In this document: positions 52,780 through 62,129 of the stretch, one piece after another
How positions within the stretch are numbered: position 1 is the stretch's first letter
Layout: the number at the start of each line of letters is the position of its first letter
Origin: Chloroflexota bacterium
GTDB taxonomy: Bacteria; Chloroflexota; Anaerolineae; Aggregatilineales; Phototrophicaceae
Length of the DNA stretch: 64,000 nucleotides
NCBI GenBank assembly: GCA_028873975.1
Contig: JAPPMO010000101.1
Location: forward strand, 1 to 64,000
Direction: 5' to 3'
Notes under the pieces: generated by a model
What the model saw: the letters and a program-made list of their open reading frames with translations, nothing else
Told to the model about the DNA's origin: nothing
The model's database searches: none
Position numbers and translations under genes: made by a program

Positions 52780-52828
52780 GATCTGTCCCGATCGCGGCCG
52801 TCCTTACCGCAATTCTAGCACAAGGCGC

Positions 52829-53746
52829 TTATCCGATGGATAACAAGCCCATCGCGGAGGCCAGCCACACCAGCGCGACCAGGTTCGCGACGATAAGTCC
52901 CGGACGCTGCACGTTGCCCCCGTCCGTTGCCAGGTTGCCCCGCATATCCAATTCCCAGGGAAACATCACGACGATGAGAAAGCCAATGATCAGGAAGGTT
53001 CCCAGCCAGGGCGGGAACAAGCCATATAGAATAGAGACCGCCATGCAGAAAAGCGCGCCGAGCAACGTCGCGAAGCTCAGCAGACGCGTCAAAGGCTTGC
53101 CCAGCAAAACGACAGTATTTTGGAGCCCGGCCGATTTGTCCAGCTCGTAGTCGTCAATCTGATTGTAGAATTGGCCGTATGCGGAAAAGAGTATCACCGC
53201 GAAGATCACCAGCCAGGCGACCTGTGGATCGGTATCGTAGGCGAAATATCCCGTCATCATCAAAAGACCGCTGAGCATCAGGGCATGGGACAATACATCT
53301 GTGACCGGACGAGCCTTCAGCCGAAATGGGCGCGCCGAGTACAAAAAACAGAGGACAAGCGTTAGCCCGCCAATCGCCAGAGTCCAGAGTCCGCTCAGGG
53401 CATAGAGCAAGAGCGCGCAGGCCGAAGATAGCGCCGCCAGGAACCATCCCTGGCGAGACGACAATAGGCCATTGCTTATCACGTTGCGGCGCATTTTCTG
53501 GGGATTCAAGGCGTCGTCCGGCGCATCGGCGATATCGTTGATCACAAATGCGAATGACATCGAGAAAATGTTTGCGGCGATGACTGCGAAGGCTCGCCAA
53601 TCAACCTCCGCTCCTGCCGCTTCTATCGCGAGCAGGCTTCCAACGAGGCTAAGCGGAATCGTAAATGGCACATGTTCACGCCAGCGAGACAGGCGTATCG
53701 CCGCGACGATCTTTTGGTGAAAACTTGCGTTTGCGGTGGTGGCCAT
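52829..53746 (-). CDS. UbiA-family prenyltransferase
   Basis: A membrane enzyme of about 305 residues that transfers a prenyl chain to an aromatic or other acceptor (quinones, haem, chlorophylls, lipids). The two aspartate-rich motifs are NDIADAPDDALNP and NQIDDYELDKSAG, with 8-9 hydrophobic helices. The first motif variant and the dehydrated linker are similar to those of bacteriochlorophyll/digeranylgeranylglyceryl-type subgroups, but the substrate cannot be assigned. The frame extends 22 codons further, but MATTANASFHQ is a more normal N-terminus. Confidence 0.87.
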   Translation of the reverse strand: MATTANASFHQKIVAAIRLSRWREHVPFTIPLSLVGSLLAIEAAGAEVDWRAFAVIAANIFSMSFAFVINDIADAPDDALNPQKMRRNVISNGLLSSRQGWFLAALSSACALLLYALSGLWTLAIGGLTLVLCFLYSARPFRLKARPVTDVLSHALMLSGLLMMTGYFAYDTDPQVAWLVIFAVILFSAYGQFYNQIDDYELDKSAGLQNTVVLLGKPLTRLLSFATLLGALFCMAVSILYGLFPPWLGTFLIIGFLIVVMFPWELDMRGNLATDGGNVQRPGLIVANLVALVWLASAMGLLSIG

Positions 53747-53846
53747 CGACGATCTCGGGCATCTGCCGGGCGGCGGAAGGGCGGGTAAAATTTGCTGGGA
53801 AGGATAACACATCTTTTCGACAAGGTCATGTCGTCATTCAAAGCCA

Positions 53847-54018
53847 GGTACTGTAGCGAATTCAGTTGATATTCAAATGAGCCAAATATATTTTCACCAC
53901 AGGTCGCGTAGACACTGACCGTCAAGACACGAAGGACACAAAGAAAACGAGTATTTCGCAAACATTTCTCGGTGTCCTCGGTGGTTAAAGTTTTGTTTCG
54001 CCGAAATGGATCACTAGC
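53847..54018. repeat. Short dispersed element, family B, inverted copy
   Basis: A 172-bp copy of the element at 8121 and 63510, in the opposite orientation (GGTACTGTAGCGAATTCAG at one end, TTTCGCCGAAATGGATCAC at the other). The short sequence CAAAGCC flanks both ends (near 53840 and 54018) and may be a target duplication. GCGTAGACACT is inserted near 53907 with GGTC and GACC on its two sides. It occupies most of the gap between the UbiA and M1-peptidase genes. Confidence 0.82.
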
Positions 54019-54068
54019 CAAAGCCGCTTGGGAACCGCGCATTGTGCAGGGCGGCGGGTGACTGTAAG

Positions 54069-55706
54069 ATGCTGATCATGCTCAAATTACTCGGCTTGAC
54101 AGCGTTGGCCTGCGCGATGCTATCCGCATGCAATCTCGGCAGCATCCCGCCAGATGTCAATTCGACGCCGCCCAATGCGCCGAATTTGCGTCTCGACGTC
54201 ACTAGCGAGCTCGCTTCACCGACTCCAGCCCCAGCCGCGAAAAATACCGCCGCGCCCGCCGCGCCCGTCCAGCCCACGCCCTCGTATCCATACTCCTGTG
54301 GCATTGATGATGGCGCAAGCTCGGCTCGGCAAGTTGCCGCCCGGGTTGATATTGACTATGCGCAGAAGGCCGCCAGCGTTGATCAACTCATCTCCTTCAC
54401 GAATCGAGAAGACGCTCCTTTGGGGTCCATTGTCCTGGACGTTCAAGCCAACCAATGGGATGGCAGCTTCGCGCTCAACGAGCTATTGGTCGACGAGTCT
54501 CTCGCCTATCACGAACTGGACTCGAACAGGCTGGAAATCCCGCTGGCTATCGCCTTGCCCCCGGGCTGCGCGATAGAAATCGAAATACGGTTTCGCTTGC
54601 TGCCCGATGTGATACGAGACGGCATGCGCGCCTTTCGCGGTTTCTTCGGCTACAGTCCGCGTCAGCTGAATTTGGCGCATTTTCTGCCGAACGTCGCCGC
54701 GCGCGTTAACGAGGCATGGCGCATCCACAGCCCGGCGACCTTCGGAGAACAGATCGTCTACGATGTTGCGGATTGGCGGGTGGAAGTGCATGTGCAAGAG
54801 GCGACGGAGGACCTGCAACTGGCTGCGCCGGGGGAAATCAAGAGATTGGAGCCGGGCTTTTGGCAAGTCGAATTGCGCCAATCGCGCGACTTTGCCCTGA
54901 GCCTGAGCGAGAAGTTTCAACTGCACGAAGGTCTTACGGCTAGCGGCGTTGAAGTGGCCGTTTACACGCTGCGCGATTCGCAAGCGGGCCTCAATATCAA
55001 CGGAAAGAATAGCGCATCCCATGTTTTAACAATAACGATTCAAGCAATGGAATTGTTTGAAAGGCTCTTTGGCGCATACCCCCGTGATCGCTTCGTTGTG
55101 GTGCAGGGCGACTTCCCCGATGGCATGGAGTTTACCGGTCTGGTCTATGTGGGCTCGGCCTGGTTCGCCCAGTTTGACGGAACGCCCTATAACTATCTGA
55201 CGCTGGTATCCGTTCATGAAATCGCTCATCAGTGGTGGTATGCGCTTATTGGGAGCGATGCCGCGCTCCATCCTTGGCTTGACGAAGCCCTAGCGACCTA
55301 CAGCGAGTACCTGTTCATCGAATCGCATTATCCGGCGGACAAGAATTGGTGGTGGACCTTTCGCGTGGCGGGTTATTTCCCGCAGGGCGATGTTGACAGC
55401 ATGGTCTACGAGTTCAATACCTTTCGTGAATACATCAACGCGATTTACCTGCGCGGCGCGCAGATGCTGCATAATCTGCGCGAGGATATGGGGGACGAGC
55501 AATTCTTCCAACTGCTGCGAAGCTATGCCGAAATTGGAACCGGACAAGTTGCCGATCCAAAATTGTTCTGGGCTTTGCTGCCCGCGGAACAAGCGTCATT
55601 AACTATTGAGACGCGGAATGAATTCCTGCGCGATCCCGGCGTGGATTCGCTATTTGCTCTTGCCGAGAGCGCCGGCGGAACACAAGTTGGATCGTCTTCA
55701 GGTTAA
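54069..55706 (+). CDS. M1 family metallopeptidase, lipoprotein
   Basis: A lipid-anchored zinc aminopeptidase-like protein of about 545 residues. The signal peptide ends in LSAC, a lipobox. A Pro/Ala-rich spacer follows, then a beta-rich domain and the gluzincin site H383-E-I-A-H387 with E406 in WLDEALATYSEYLF as the third zinc ligand. The substrate-facing GxMEN motif is replaced by DGMEFTGLVYV, which suggests altered specificity. The start is uncertain (ATG 54069, or 54078); the longer frame from 54042 would disrupt the signal peptide. Confidence 0.88.
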   Translation: MLIMLKLLGLTALACAMLSACNLGSIPPDVNSTPPNAPNLRLDVTSELASPTPAPAAKNTAAPAAPVQPTPSYPYSCGIDDGASSARQVAARVDIDYAQKAASVDQLISFTNREDAPLGSIVLDVQANQWDGSFALNELLVDESLAYHELDSNRLEIPLAIALPPGCAIEIEIRFRLLPDVIRDGMRAFRGFFGYSPRQLNLAHFLPNVAARVNEAWRIHSPATFGEQIVYDVADWRVEVHVQEATEDLQLAAPGEIKRLEPGFWQVELRQSRDFALSLSEKFQLHEGLTASGVEVAVYTLRDSQAGLNINGKNSASHVLTITIQAMELFERLFGAYPRDRFVVVQGDFPDGMEFTGLVYVGSAWFAQFDGTPYNYLTLVSVHEIAHQWWYALIGSDAALHPWLDEALATYSEYLFIESHYPADKNWWWTFRVAGYFPQGDVDSMVYEFNTFREYINAIYLRGAQMLHNLREDMGDEQFFQLLRSYAEIGTGQVADPKLFWALLPAEQASLTIETRNEFLRDPGVDSLFALAESAGGTQVGSSSG

Positions 55707-55748
55707 ATCTTCAAAGTTTCGACAAGTAAGCGCGAGGCTAATTTCCCG

Positions 55749-56141
55749 ATGCAGATCCCCCCAATAGATTCACAGATAACGTTTCTCTATGTCCGCGATC
55801 TCCAGCGTTCCGGACGGTTCTACCATGACATCCTTGGCTTCTCGCTCGTTCTGGACCAAGGCAGTTGTCGGATATATCGCGTGACGGGGGACTCCGCGTT
55901 CCTCGGCATTTGCCTGCGCGAAACCGGCGAGACAAGCCGGGACGGGCTCATTTTCACCGTGGTTACGGCGGACGTGGACGGCTGGTACAAGCGCATTACA
56001 TCGCGGGGCTGGAGCTGCGAACACGCGCCGCGGACCAACGAACGATACGGGATTTATCATTTCTTTGTCCGGGACCCGGACGGTTATCTGTTGGAAATAC
56101 AGCGATTCACGAGGCCAGACTGGCGCAGCCCCGGGGCATAA
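55749..56141 (+). CDS. VOC superfamily (glyoxalase/bleomycin resistance-like) protein
   Basis: A 130-residue protein of paired beta-alpha-beta-beta-beta modules. It starts ITFLYVRDLQRSGRFYHDIL and ends with FFVRDPDGYLLEIQRF, the two classic VOC halves. The metal-site pattern is incomplete by eye, so it may be a binding protein rather than an enzyme. It is convergent with ppc, 1 base apart, and follows the M1 peptidase gene by 42 bases. Confidence 0.88.
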   Translation: MQIPPIDSQITFLYVRDLQRSGRFYHDILGFSLVLDQGSCRIYRVTGDSAFLGICLRETGETSRDGLIFTVVTADVDGWYKRITSRGWSCEHAPRTNERYGIYHFFVRDPDGYLLEIQRFTRPDWRSPGA

Positions 56142-56142
56142 C

Positions 56143-58839
56143 TCAGCCGGTCGTTTTCATTCCTGCGGCTATTCCATTGATCGTAGCCAAGGTAGCTTCT
56201 AATACCGCATCGCGATCCTTGGCGTCCGGATCAAGCTGGCGCAGTTCCCGCAGGAGCGCAACCTGCATGAAGTTGAGCGGATCGACGTAAGGATTCCGCC
56301 GTTCAATTGAGGTCTTTATCGCCGCCATATTGGACAGCAAATCATCCTGCTGAGTAACTTTCATAATCATCGCGCTGCTAAGGGCATGCTCATTCTTGAT
56401 GCGTTGAAAGAAGCGCTCGCGCAGCTCCGGCGGCTCTACTAACGAGGCGTATAGCTCGGCAATGCCCATATCGGCTTTGGCGACGTCCAACTGGGCATTG
56501 TCGATGATGGCGTTGAAGAAAGCCCATTTCTGATACATCTCGCGCAGGCGATCAAGGCCGTCGCTATAATTTTCGCAGTAGCTCTGGAAGGCGCTGCCGA
56601 TCCCGTACCAGCTGGGCACGATGGCGCGGCTCTGCATCCAACTGAAGATCCAGGGGATGGCGCGCATCGCGGCGAAACCGCCCTTCTTTGTGCGCTTTGC
56701 CGGGCGCGAGCTGATCTGCATCATGCCTAATTCGTTGATTGGCGTCGCTTGCTGCCAGTATTCAATAAAGCCGTCGCTCTCGTAGACAAAATCCCGGTAT
56801 GCTCCGCTGCTCATCCGCGACAGTTCAGCCATTGTCAGCAGATAATCCTGCGGCGCGCGCCGCTCCTCTTGCAAGCCCATGCCCATCAAGACGGCATTCA
56901 TCACTTGATTGAGGTGACGATGCGCAATGCCCTTGTTGCTATAACGATAGGCGATGACCTCGCCCTGCTCGGTGATCTTGACGCCTCCGCGCAGGGACTC
57001 CGGCGGCTGCGACAAGATTGCGCGGTTGGTTGGTCCCCCGCCTCTCCCGATACTGCCGCCGCGACCATGGAACAATTCCAGGGACAGCCCTCGATCGACG
57101 CAGGTGCTGGTCAGAATTCGCTGGGCGTTGTACAGATTCCAATTCGACGCCAGATAGCCCCCGTCCTTGCCGCTGTCGGAGTAACCGATCATGACTTGCT
57201 GACGCAAGCCGCGCTTGCCCGAACGCGAATTCAGGTACTTGCGGTATTCGACGTTGTCGAACAGCTGTGTCATGATCTCCGGTGCCCGATACAAGTCATC
57301 TATGGTCTCGAACAAAGGCACGATGTAGACATCGCTGTCGATGCCGACTTCTCGGGCGAATAGCAGCATTGCCAAAACATCGCTGGGCTGCTTCGACATA
57401 CTGGCGATTACGGTGTCGATCACGATCGGGTCATATTGCCGATGCGCGGCGCCAATCATCTGCCAGGTTTGGATGATGCTTTGCGTCGTTTCAGTGAATA
57501 CGCTTATGTCTATAGGAAATAGCGGGCGGCGATTGCCTATCTCAAAACTTAGCAGGTCCTGCTTTTCTGCTTCTGGCAACGAGAGATAACCGTTATTGAT
57601 ATCAAAGAAGCGGAAGATCTCGTCCAGGGCTGCCGCGTGCAAGCCCGCATCTTCACGCACTTCAAGCGGAACCAGGTGCAAACCGAACAAGCGGACCTTG
57701 CGCACCAAGCGCTGCACGGCGCCCATGGCAGAGCGCCTGCCTCGATGCTGCTGCAAGCTGCGCTGTACGACTAACAGATCCTCCAGCAGCTCGCGGCTGG
57801 AACGGTAACTGTCATCTGTCAGCCGCGCATGAATCCTGGACATCCGCTGGCGATAAACCTCGCCCGGATACAACTCGCGGGCCTCGCTGCCGTCGGTCAG
57901 CGCCGAGCGGAGATCGGGGGAGATGCCGACGCTTTCGGTATCTTGCGTCAAGTTCTGTATCAGATTCTCGACTTCCTCAAGGTACATCTGGCGCGCGGTG
58001 CGGCGCAAAGTCGCCAGGGTTTGCAGCGTAACATCGGTTGTCACGTTTGGGTTGCCATCGCGGTCGCCGCCAATCCAGGACGCGTAGCGCAATACCGGCG
58101 GCAACTCCGACCAATCGTCCTCCGGGTAGTGTTCTTCCAGCGCGCCCTGCAGATCTTCGTAAATGTCGATCACGACATCGACAACAACCGAACGGATGAA
58201 ATAAATGCCAAAGGCAACCTCGTCGGCTACTTGCTTTTTGGTCGCGCGGATAGGGCGGGTCTGCCAGAGTTCTTCGACTTCTTCCGCCAGATCGCCTTCC
58301 AGCTTGCGCAGTTCGCGCGGGAGCAGATTATGCCGGTCGCGGACTTCCATCATGGAGGCGATCTGGCGCAGCTTGATGAGAATCTCCTGGCGCTTGGCTT
58401 CGGAAGGATGCGCCGTGAGCACAAGCCGAAGGCGCGTCTGGTTGAGGAGGTTGCGCAGTTGATCGGCGCTTTTCCCGTTCTCCTTGAGGGCGCGCACAGC
58501 GTTGCGGATTGATTCTTTGAGGGCGCCCTGGGCCTCGCGCTGGCGAATCACGCGAATGCGCTGCAAATCCTCGGCAATATTGATCAATTGGAAATAGTTG
58601 GAGAAGGCTTTAATGAGCACGCTTTTGGATTCTAGCGGCAGCGACTCCAGACGATTAGCCAGCTTGAATGCCGCCTGTGAATCGCCGCTCCGCCGCGCCT
58701 TGGAAACAGCCCGTATCTCCTCCACCAGGTCAAATGCCTCGATACCTTCCTGCTCCTGGATAATGACACCAAGGAGGTTTCCCAAAATCCGGATGTCCTT
58801 GCTCAGTGAAGAACTGGCTGTTTTTTGCTCGTCGCTCAT
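56143..58839 (-). CDS. ppc: Phosphoenolpyruvate carboxylase
   Basis: A cytoplasmic enzyme that carboxylates PEP to oxaloacetate, replenishing the TCA cycle. The 898 residues are the normal bacterial length. The catalytic histidine is in LTAHPSEAKR (about residue 138), the substrate-binding loop FHGRGGSIGRGGGP, and GYSDSGKDGG is present. The protein ends GIAAGMKTTG, matching the conserved C-terminus. GGAG precedes the ATG by 8 bases. It is encoded alone. Together with citrate synthase and aconitase in this window it supports an anaplerotic TCA flow. Confidence 0.96.
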   Translation of the reverse strand: MSDEQKTASSSLSKDIRILGNLLGVIIQEQEGIEAFDLVEEIRAVSKARRSGDSQAAFKLANRLESLPLESKSVLIKAFSNYFQLINIAEDLQRIRVIRQREAQGALKESIRNAVRALKENGKSADQLRNLLNQTRLRLVLTAHPSEAKRQEILIKLRQIASMMEVRDRHNLLPRELRKLEGDLAEEVEELWQTRPIRATKKQVADEVAFGIYFIRSVVVDVVIDIYEDLQGALEEHYPEDDWSELPPVLRYASWIGGDRDGNPNVTTDVTLQTLATLRRTARQMYLEEVENLIQNLTQDTESVGISPDLRSALTDGSEARELYPGEVYRQRMSRIHARLTDDSYRSSRELLEDLLVVQRSLQQHRGRRSAMGAVQRLVRKVRLFGLHLVPLEVREDAGLHAAALDEIFRFFDINNGYLSLPEAEKQDLLSFEIGNRRPLFPIDISVFTETTQSIIQTWQMIGAAHRQYDPIVIDTVIASMSKQPSDVLAMLLFAREVGIDSDVYIVPLFETIDDLYRAPEIMTQLFDNVEYRKYLNSRSGKRGLRQQVMIGYSDSGKDGGYLASNWNLYNAQRILTSTCVDRGLSLELFHGRGGSIGRGGGPTNRAILSQPPESLRGGVKITEQGEVIAYRYSNKGIAHRHLNQVMNAVLMGMGLQEERRAPQDYLLTMAELSRMSSGAYRDFVYESDGFIEYWQQATPINELGMMQISSRPAKRTKKGGFAAMRAIPWIFSWMQSRAIVPSWYGIGSAFQSYCENYSDGLDRLREMYQKWAFFNAIIDNAQLDVAKADMGIAELYASLVEPPELRERFFQRIKNEHALSSAMIMKVTQQDDLLSNMAAIKTSIERRNPYVDPLNFMQVALLRELRQLDPDAKDRDAVLEATLATINGIAAGMKTTG

Positions 58840-59011
58840 ACCTGTCTCTCCGTTGATCGGGCAGGTTTACTTGCCCGCTCGCCGCACTATAGTTCAACTT
58901 GAGAGCCTTATCCAGAGCAATTTGAAATGGCTGCTGTAGAGATTTTGATCTGGTATGATGAAGATCATGATCGACCTGGATCCTCATTTGATCAAACACT
59001 AGCTACGGGCT

Positions 59012-59923
59012 ATGCAGCGGATCGTTGAATGTGTGGCGAATTTCTCCGAGGGACGGAGGACCGAGGTCCTTGGCGAAATCGTCGCGGCTATATCGTCGGC
59101 CAAAAGCGTGGCTGTGCTCGGCTGGGAAAGCGATGTCGATCACAACCGTTCGGTTGTCAGTTTCGCTGGCGAACCGGCAGCGGTGGTCGAGGCGGCCTTC
59201 GCGGGGATACAGATTGCAGCGGCGTTAATTGATATGAACTGTCATTCCGGGCAGCATCCGCGCATCGGCGCCGCCGACGTCCTGCCTTTCGTGCCGCTGT
59301 ATAACGTGAGCATGGCTGACTGTGTGCGGCTGGCTCGCGCGCTTGGCACGCGCGTCGGCAAGGAACTGCGGATACCCGTTTTCCTGTACGGAGAGGCGGC
59401 GCTTCGGGACAGGAATCGGAAGCTGGCCAACATCCGTCGTGGCGGTTACGAGCGCCTGCGCGAATGTAACGAATTGAGTGATGAACGCCGCCCCGATTTC
59501 GGACCTCGTGTGATGGGCAACGCTGGCGCCTGCGCCATCGGCGCGCGGGATATCTTGATCGCCTTCAATGTTTATCTGTCGACGGACGATGTCGCAGTCG
59601 CTCGGCGCATCGCCCGGGCTGTGCGCGAGTCTTCCGGCGGCCTGCCGCATCTCATGGCGCTGGGCTTTTCGGTCAAGGGATCGGCGCAGGTATCGATGAA
59701 TCTGACGAATTACAGGATCACGTCAATTCATCGCGCGCTAGAAGCCGTTCGCCAAGAGGCGCAAAGGCTGGGCGTGGCTGTGGCAGGCACGGAATTGATC
59801 GGTCTGGCGCCAAAGGCTGCGCTAGCCGCGACGGAGGCTTCGTATGTTCAGATCGACAATTTCAGTCTGGAGCGCGTCCTGGAGATTCAACTCGCGCGCC
59901 GCTTCGCGCCGTCGTCCGAGTAG
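59012..59923 (+). CDS. Glutamate formiminotransferase
   Basis: A 303-residue protein equal to the formiminotransferase part of FTCD. It moves the formimino group from formiminoglutamate to tetrahydrofolate in histidine breakdown. It starts RIVECVANFSEGRR and has the catalytic-region HSGQHPRIGAADVLPFVPL and the folate-binding MNLTNYRITSIHRA. No cyclodeaminase domain is attached, and no hut gene is nearby. The function in this organism could be folate one-carbon supply rather than histidine degradation. Confidence 0.92.
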   Translation: MQRIVECVANFSEGRRTEVLGEIVAAISSAKSVAVLGWESDVDHNRSVVSFAGEPAAVVEAAFAGIQIAAALIDMNCHSGQHPRIGAADVLPFVPLYNVSMADCVRLARALGTRVGKELRIPVFLYGEAALRDRNRKLANIRRGGYERLRECNELSDERRPDFGPRVMGNAGACAIGARDILIAFNVYLSTDDVAVARRIARAVRESSGGLPHLMALGFSVKGSAQVSMNLTNYRITSIHRALEAVRQEAQRLGVAVAGTELIGLAPKAALAATEASYVQIDNFSLERVLEIQLARRFAPSSE

Positions 59924-59940
59924 GGCAAACATGCGGCTTG

Positions 59941-61476
59941 TCAGTCGCTATGCGGCCGGTATTGCAGCGCTTCGGCAATGTGACGCACATGAATGTCAAC
60001 TGAGGCATCGAGATCGGCGATCGTGCGGCTCAGCTTGAGCACTCGGTGATAGCTGCGCGCGCTCAACTGCAGTTTGCGCACGGAAAGCGTCAATACCTGC
60101 CGCGCTTCCGCCGTCAAGGCGCAAAACTGGTCGATTTCGCTGACGGACATATCGGCATTGGCAAATAGACCCGGATGCTCCCGGAAGCGGGCAATCTGTT
60201 TTGCTCGCGCGGCTTCGACTCGCCGCCGGATCTCCCCTGAGCTTTCGCCTTCGCCTCGTCCCATCAGCTTGTCGAAATCCACCCGCGGCACATCCACGTG
60301 CATATCGATACGATCCAATAAAGGACCGGAGAGCCTGTTCTGGTAACGCTTGATCTGATTGGGCGTACAGTTGCAGGCTTGCGTCGGATCTCCGTAAAAG
60401 CCGCAAGGACAAGGATTGCGCGCGCCAACCAGCAGGAAGTTGGCGGGGAAGGTGATGCTGCCCTGGGCGCGGCTGATCGTGACAACTTTGTCTTCAATCG
60501 GTTGTCTCAGCACCTCCAACACTTTGACCGGCAATTCATTGATTTCGTCCAGGAAGAGCACGCCGCGGTGCGCCAGGCTGATTTCGCCGGGCTTGGGAAT
60601 GCTGCCCCCGCCGACCAGCCCAACCTGCGAAATCGTATGATGAGGCGCGCGGAAGGGCCTCTGCCGTATCAAAGGGTTGTCCTGCGACAGCATGTCCACG
60701 ATGGAATAGATGCGCGTCACTTCCAATGCTTCCTGCAAGGTCAGCGACGGCAGAATACCGGGCATGGAACGGGCTTGCAGGCTCTTGCCGGCGCCGGGCG
60801 GACCCGAAAGCATGATATTGTGATTGCCGGCCGCGGAGACCTCCAGAGCGCGCTTGACATGTTCCTGTCCGCGGATGTCGGCGAAGTCGACCAATCCATC
60901 CGCCAGCGGCTCTTGCGCGTTTATTGCGGAGGGATCGGTGCGGTAAGGCTGGATTGGGTTCAATTGATAGAGATGTTCCACCAATTGTCCAATGGAACGC
61001 ACCGGTATGATTTTGACATCATCAATCAAGCCGGCTTCGGCAGCGTCATCTTCCGGCACGTATACAGTCTCGATATTGTGCTGCCGGGCAGTGTAGACCA
61101 TCGGCATCACGCCTTTGACGTGCCGGATGCCGCCATCCAGAGACAGTTCGCCGATGAAGAGCGCGTTTTCCAGTGTATGCAAAGGGATCTGATCAGTCGC
61201 CGCCAGCACGCCGATTGCGATCGCCAAATCATAGGCGGGACCGTGCTTGTGGATGTCAGCGGGCGACAGATTGACGACATAGGACTTGTTCGGGAAGCGC
61301 AAGCCGCTGTTGCGTATTGCCGAACGAGCGCGTTCTTTGCTTTCCTTGACGGCGATGCCCGCCAAGCCGACCAAATGAAAACTGGGCAACGAGGCGCGAG
61401 GGTTAAAATCGGTTTGCACCTCGACAATTTGACCGTCCAAGCCGATGACAGCGCAGGTGTTGACGATTGCTAGCAT
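59941..61476 (-). CDS. comM: YifB/ComM-family Mg chelatase-like AAA+ ATPase
   Basis: A hexameric ATPase of 511 residues; ComM of Vibrio is a helicase that promotes branch migration in transformation. The N-terminal ChlI-like domain (about 1-190) has the Lon-protease fold. The AAA+ core has Walker A GPPGAGKSLQARS, Walker B FLDEINELP and a cysteine-rich insert NPCPCGFYGDPTQACNC. GGAG precedes the ATG by 5 bases. ComF is encoded at 37 kb, so the cell may take up DNA. The gene stands alone and converges with the formiminotransferase. Confidence 0.94.
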   Translation of the reverse strand: MLAIVNTCAVIGLDGQIVEVQTDFNPRASLPSFHLVGLAGIAVKESKERARSAIRNSGLRFPNKSYVVNLSPADIHKHGPAYDLAIAIGVLAATDQIPLHTLENALFIGELSLDGGIRHVKGVMPMVYTARQHNIETVYVPEDDAAEAGLIDDVKIIPVRSIGQLVEHLYQLNPIQPYRTDPSAINAQEPLADGLVDFADIRGQEHVKRALEVSAAGNHNIMLSGPPGAGKSLQARSMPGILPSLTLQEALEVTRIYSIVDMLSQDNPLIRQRPFRAPHHTISQVGLVGGGSIPKPGEISLAHRGVLFLDEINELPVKVLEVLRQPIEDKVVTISRAQGSITFPANFLLVGARNPCPCGFYGDPTQACNCTPNQIKRYQNRLSGPLLDRIDMHVDVPRVDFDKLMGRGEGESSGEIRRRVEAARAKQIARFREHPGLFANADMSVSEIDQFCALTAEARQVLTLSVRKLQLSARSYHRVLKLSRTIADLDASVDIHVRHIAEALQYRPHSD

Positions 61477-61627
61477 GAATTCTCCGAGTTCGGCGCGTGC
61501 TTGCCTATTCTAACACAAGCTGTAGCTATTGCTACATACAGTGTCCAAGTGACCGGAATGCGGGCTTTCCCGGATCATTCACAGATTGATAAGTTATGCT
61601 TCTAATAGTCAAGAATTCCAGGAGATG

Positions 61628-62122
61628 CTAGAGATGCTTCGCTTGCAAATAGGGGATAATACCGTTCGCATCCAGAATATCCCGCACCTGCGCCGGCAGA
61701 GGGGGGAAGCCGAACTCGCGCCCATCCCATATCAATGTCGCGTTCTCCATGTCGATCTCCAGGACATCGCCGGCGCTCACGACAGATACAATCTCCGGGC
61801 AGGGAATCGCCAGCAAGCCGTTGTTGATGGCATTGCGATAATAAATGCGCGCAAAGCTGCTGGCTATCACCGCTCGGAGGCCGGCATGCGCCAGACAGGT
61901 GACGGCTTGCTCGCGACTGCTGCCGTTGCCCCAATTGCGGCCCGCAACGATAACATCGCCGGGCCGGACATTGGCCGCAAATTGGGGATCCAGATCTTCC
62001 AGGGCGTGACGCGCCAGCTCTGCGGGATCATGGCTGACCGTATAGGTATACTTGCCGGGGAAGATGACGTCGGTATTGACGTCGTCTCCATATTTCCAGA
62101 TGCGGTGCGAGTTTGCAGACAT
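61628..62122 (-). CDS. leuD: 3-isopropylmalate dehydratase small subunit (LeuD-like)
   Basis: The swivel subunit of a two-subunit hydro-lyase, 164 residues. It starts [20 protein letters not shown] and has the substrate-binding [13 protein letters not shown]. It works with the Fe-S subunit encoded 7 bases upstream to isomerise 2- and 3-isopropylmalate in leucine synthesis, or possibly homocitrate or methylmalate as in archaeal relatives. The frame is open further upstream, but ATG 62122 is the conserved start and does not overlap the large subunit. Confidence 0.9.
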   Translation of the reverse strand: MSANSHRIWKYGDDVNTDVIFPGKYTYTVSHDPAELARHALEDLDPQFAANVRPGDVIVAGRNWGNGSSREQAVTCLAHAGLRAVIASSFARIYYRNAINNGLLAIPCPEIVSVVSAGDVLEIDMENATLIWDGREFGFPPLPAQVRDILDANGIIPYLQAKHL

Positions 62123-62129
62123 GGCTTCC

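Noticed and set aside
60379..61473. 364-residue open frame antisense to the YifB ATPase
   Set aside because: The sense strand has Walker motifs; the antisense frame shows no motif and no ribosome site.
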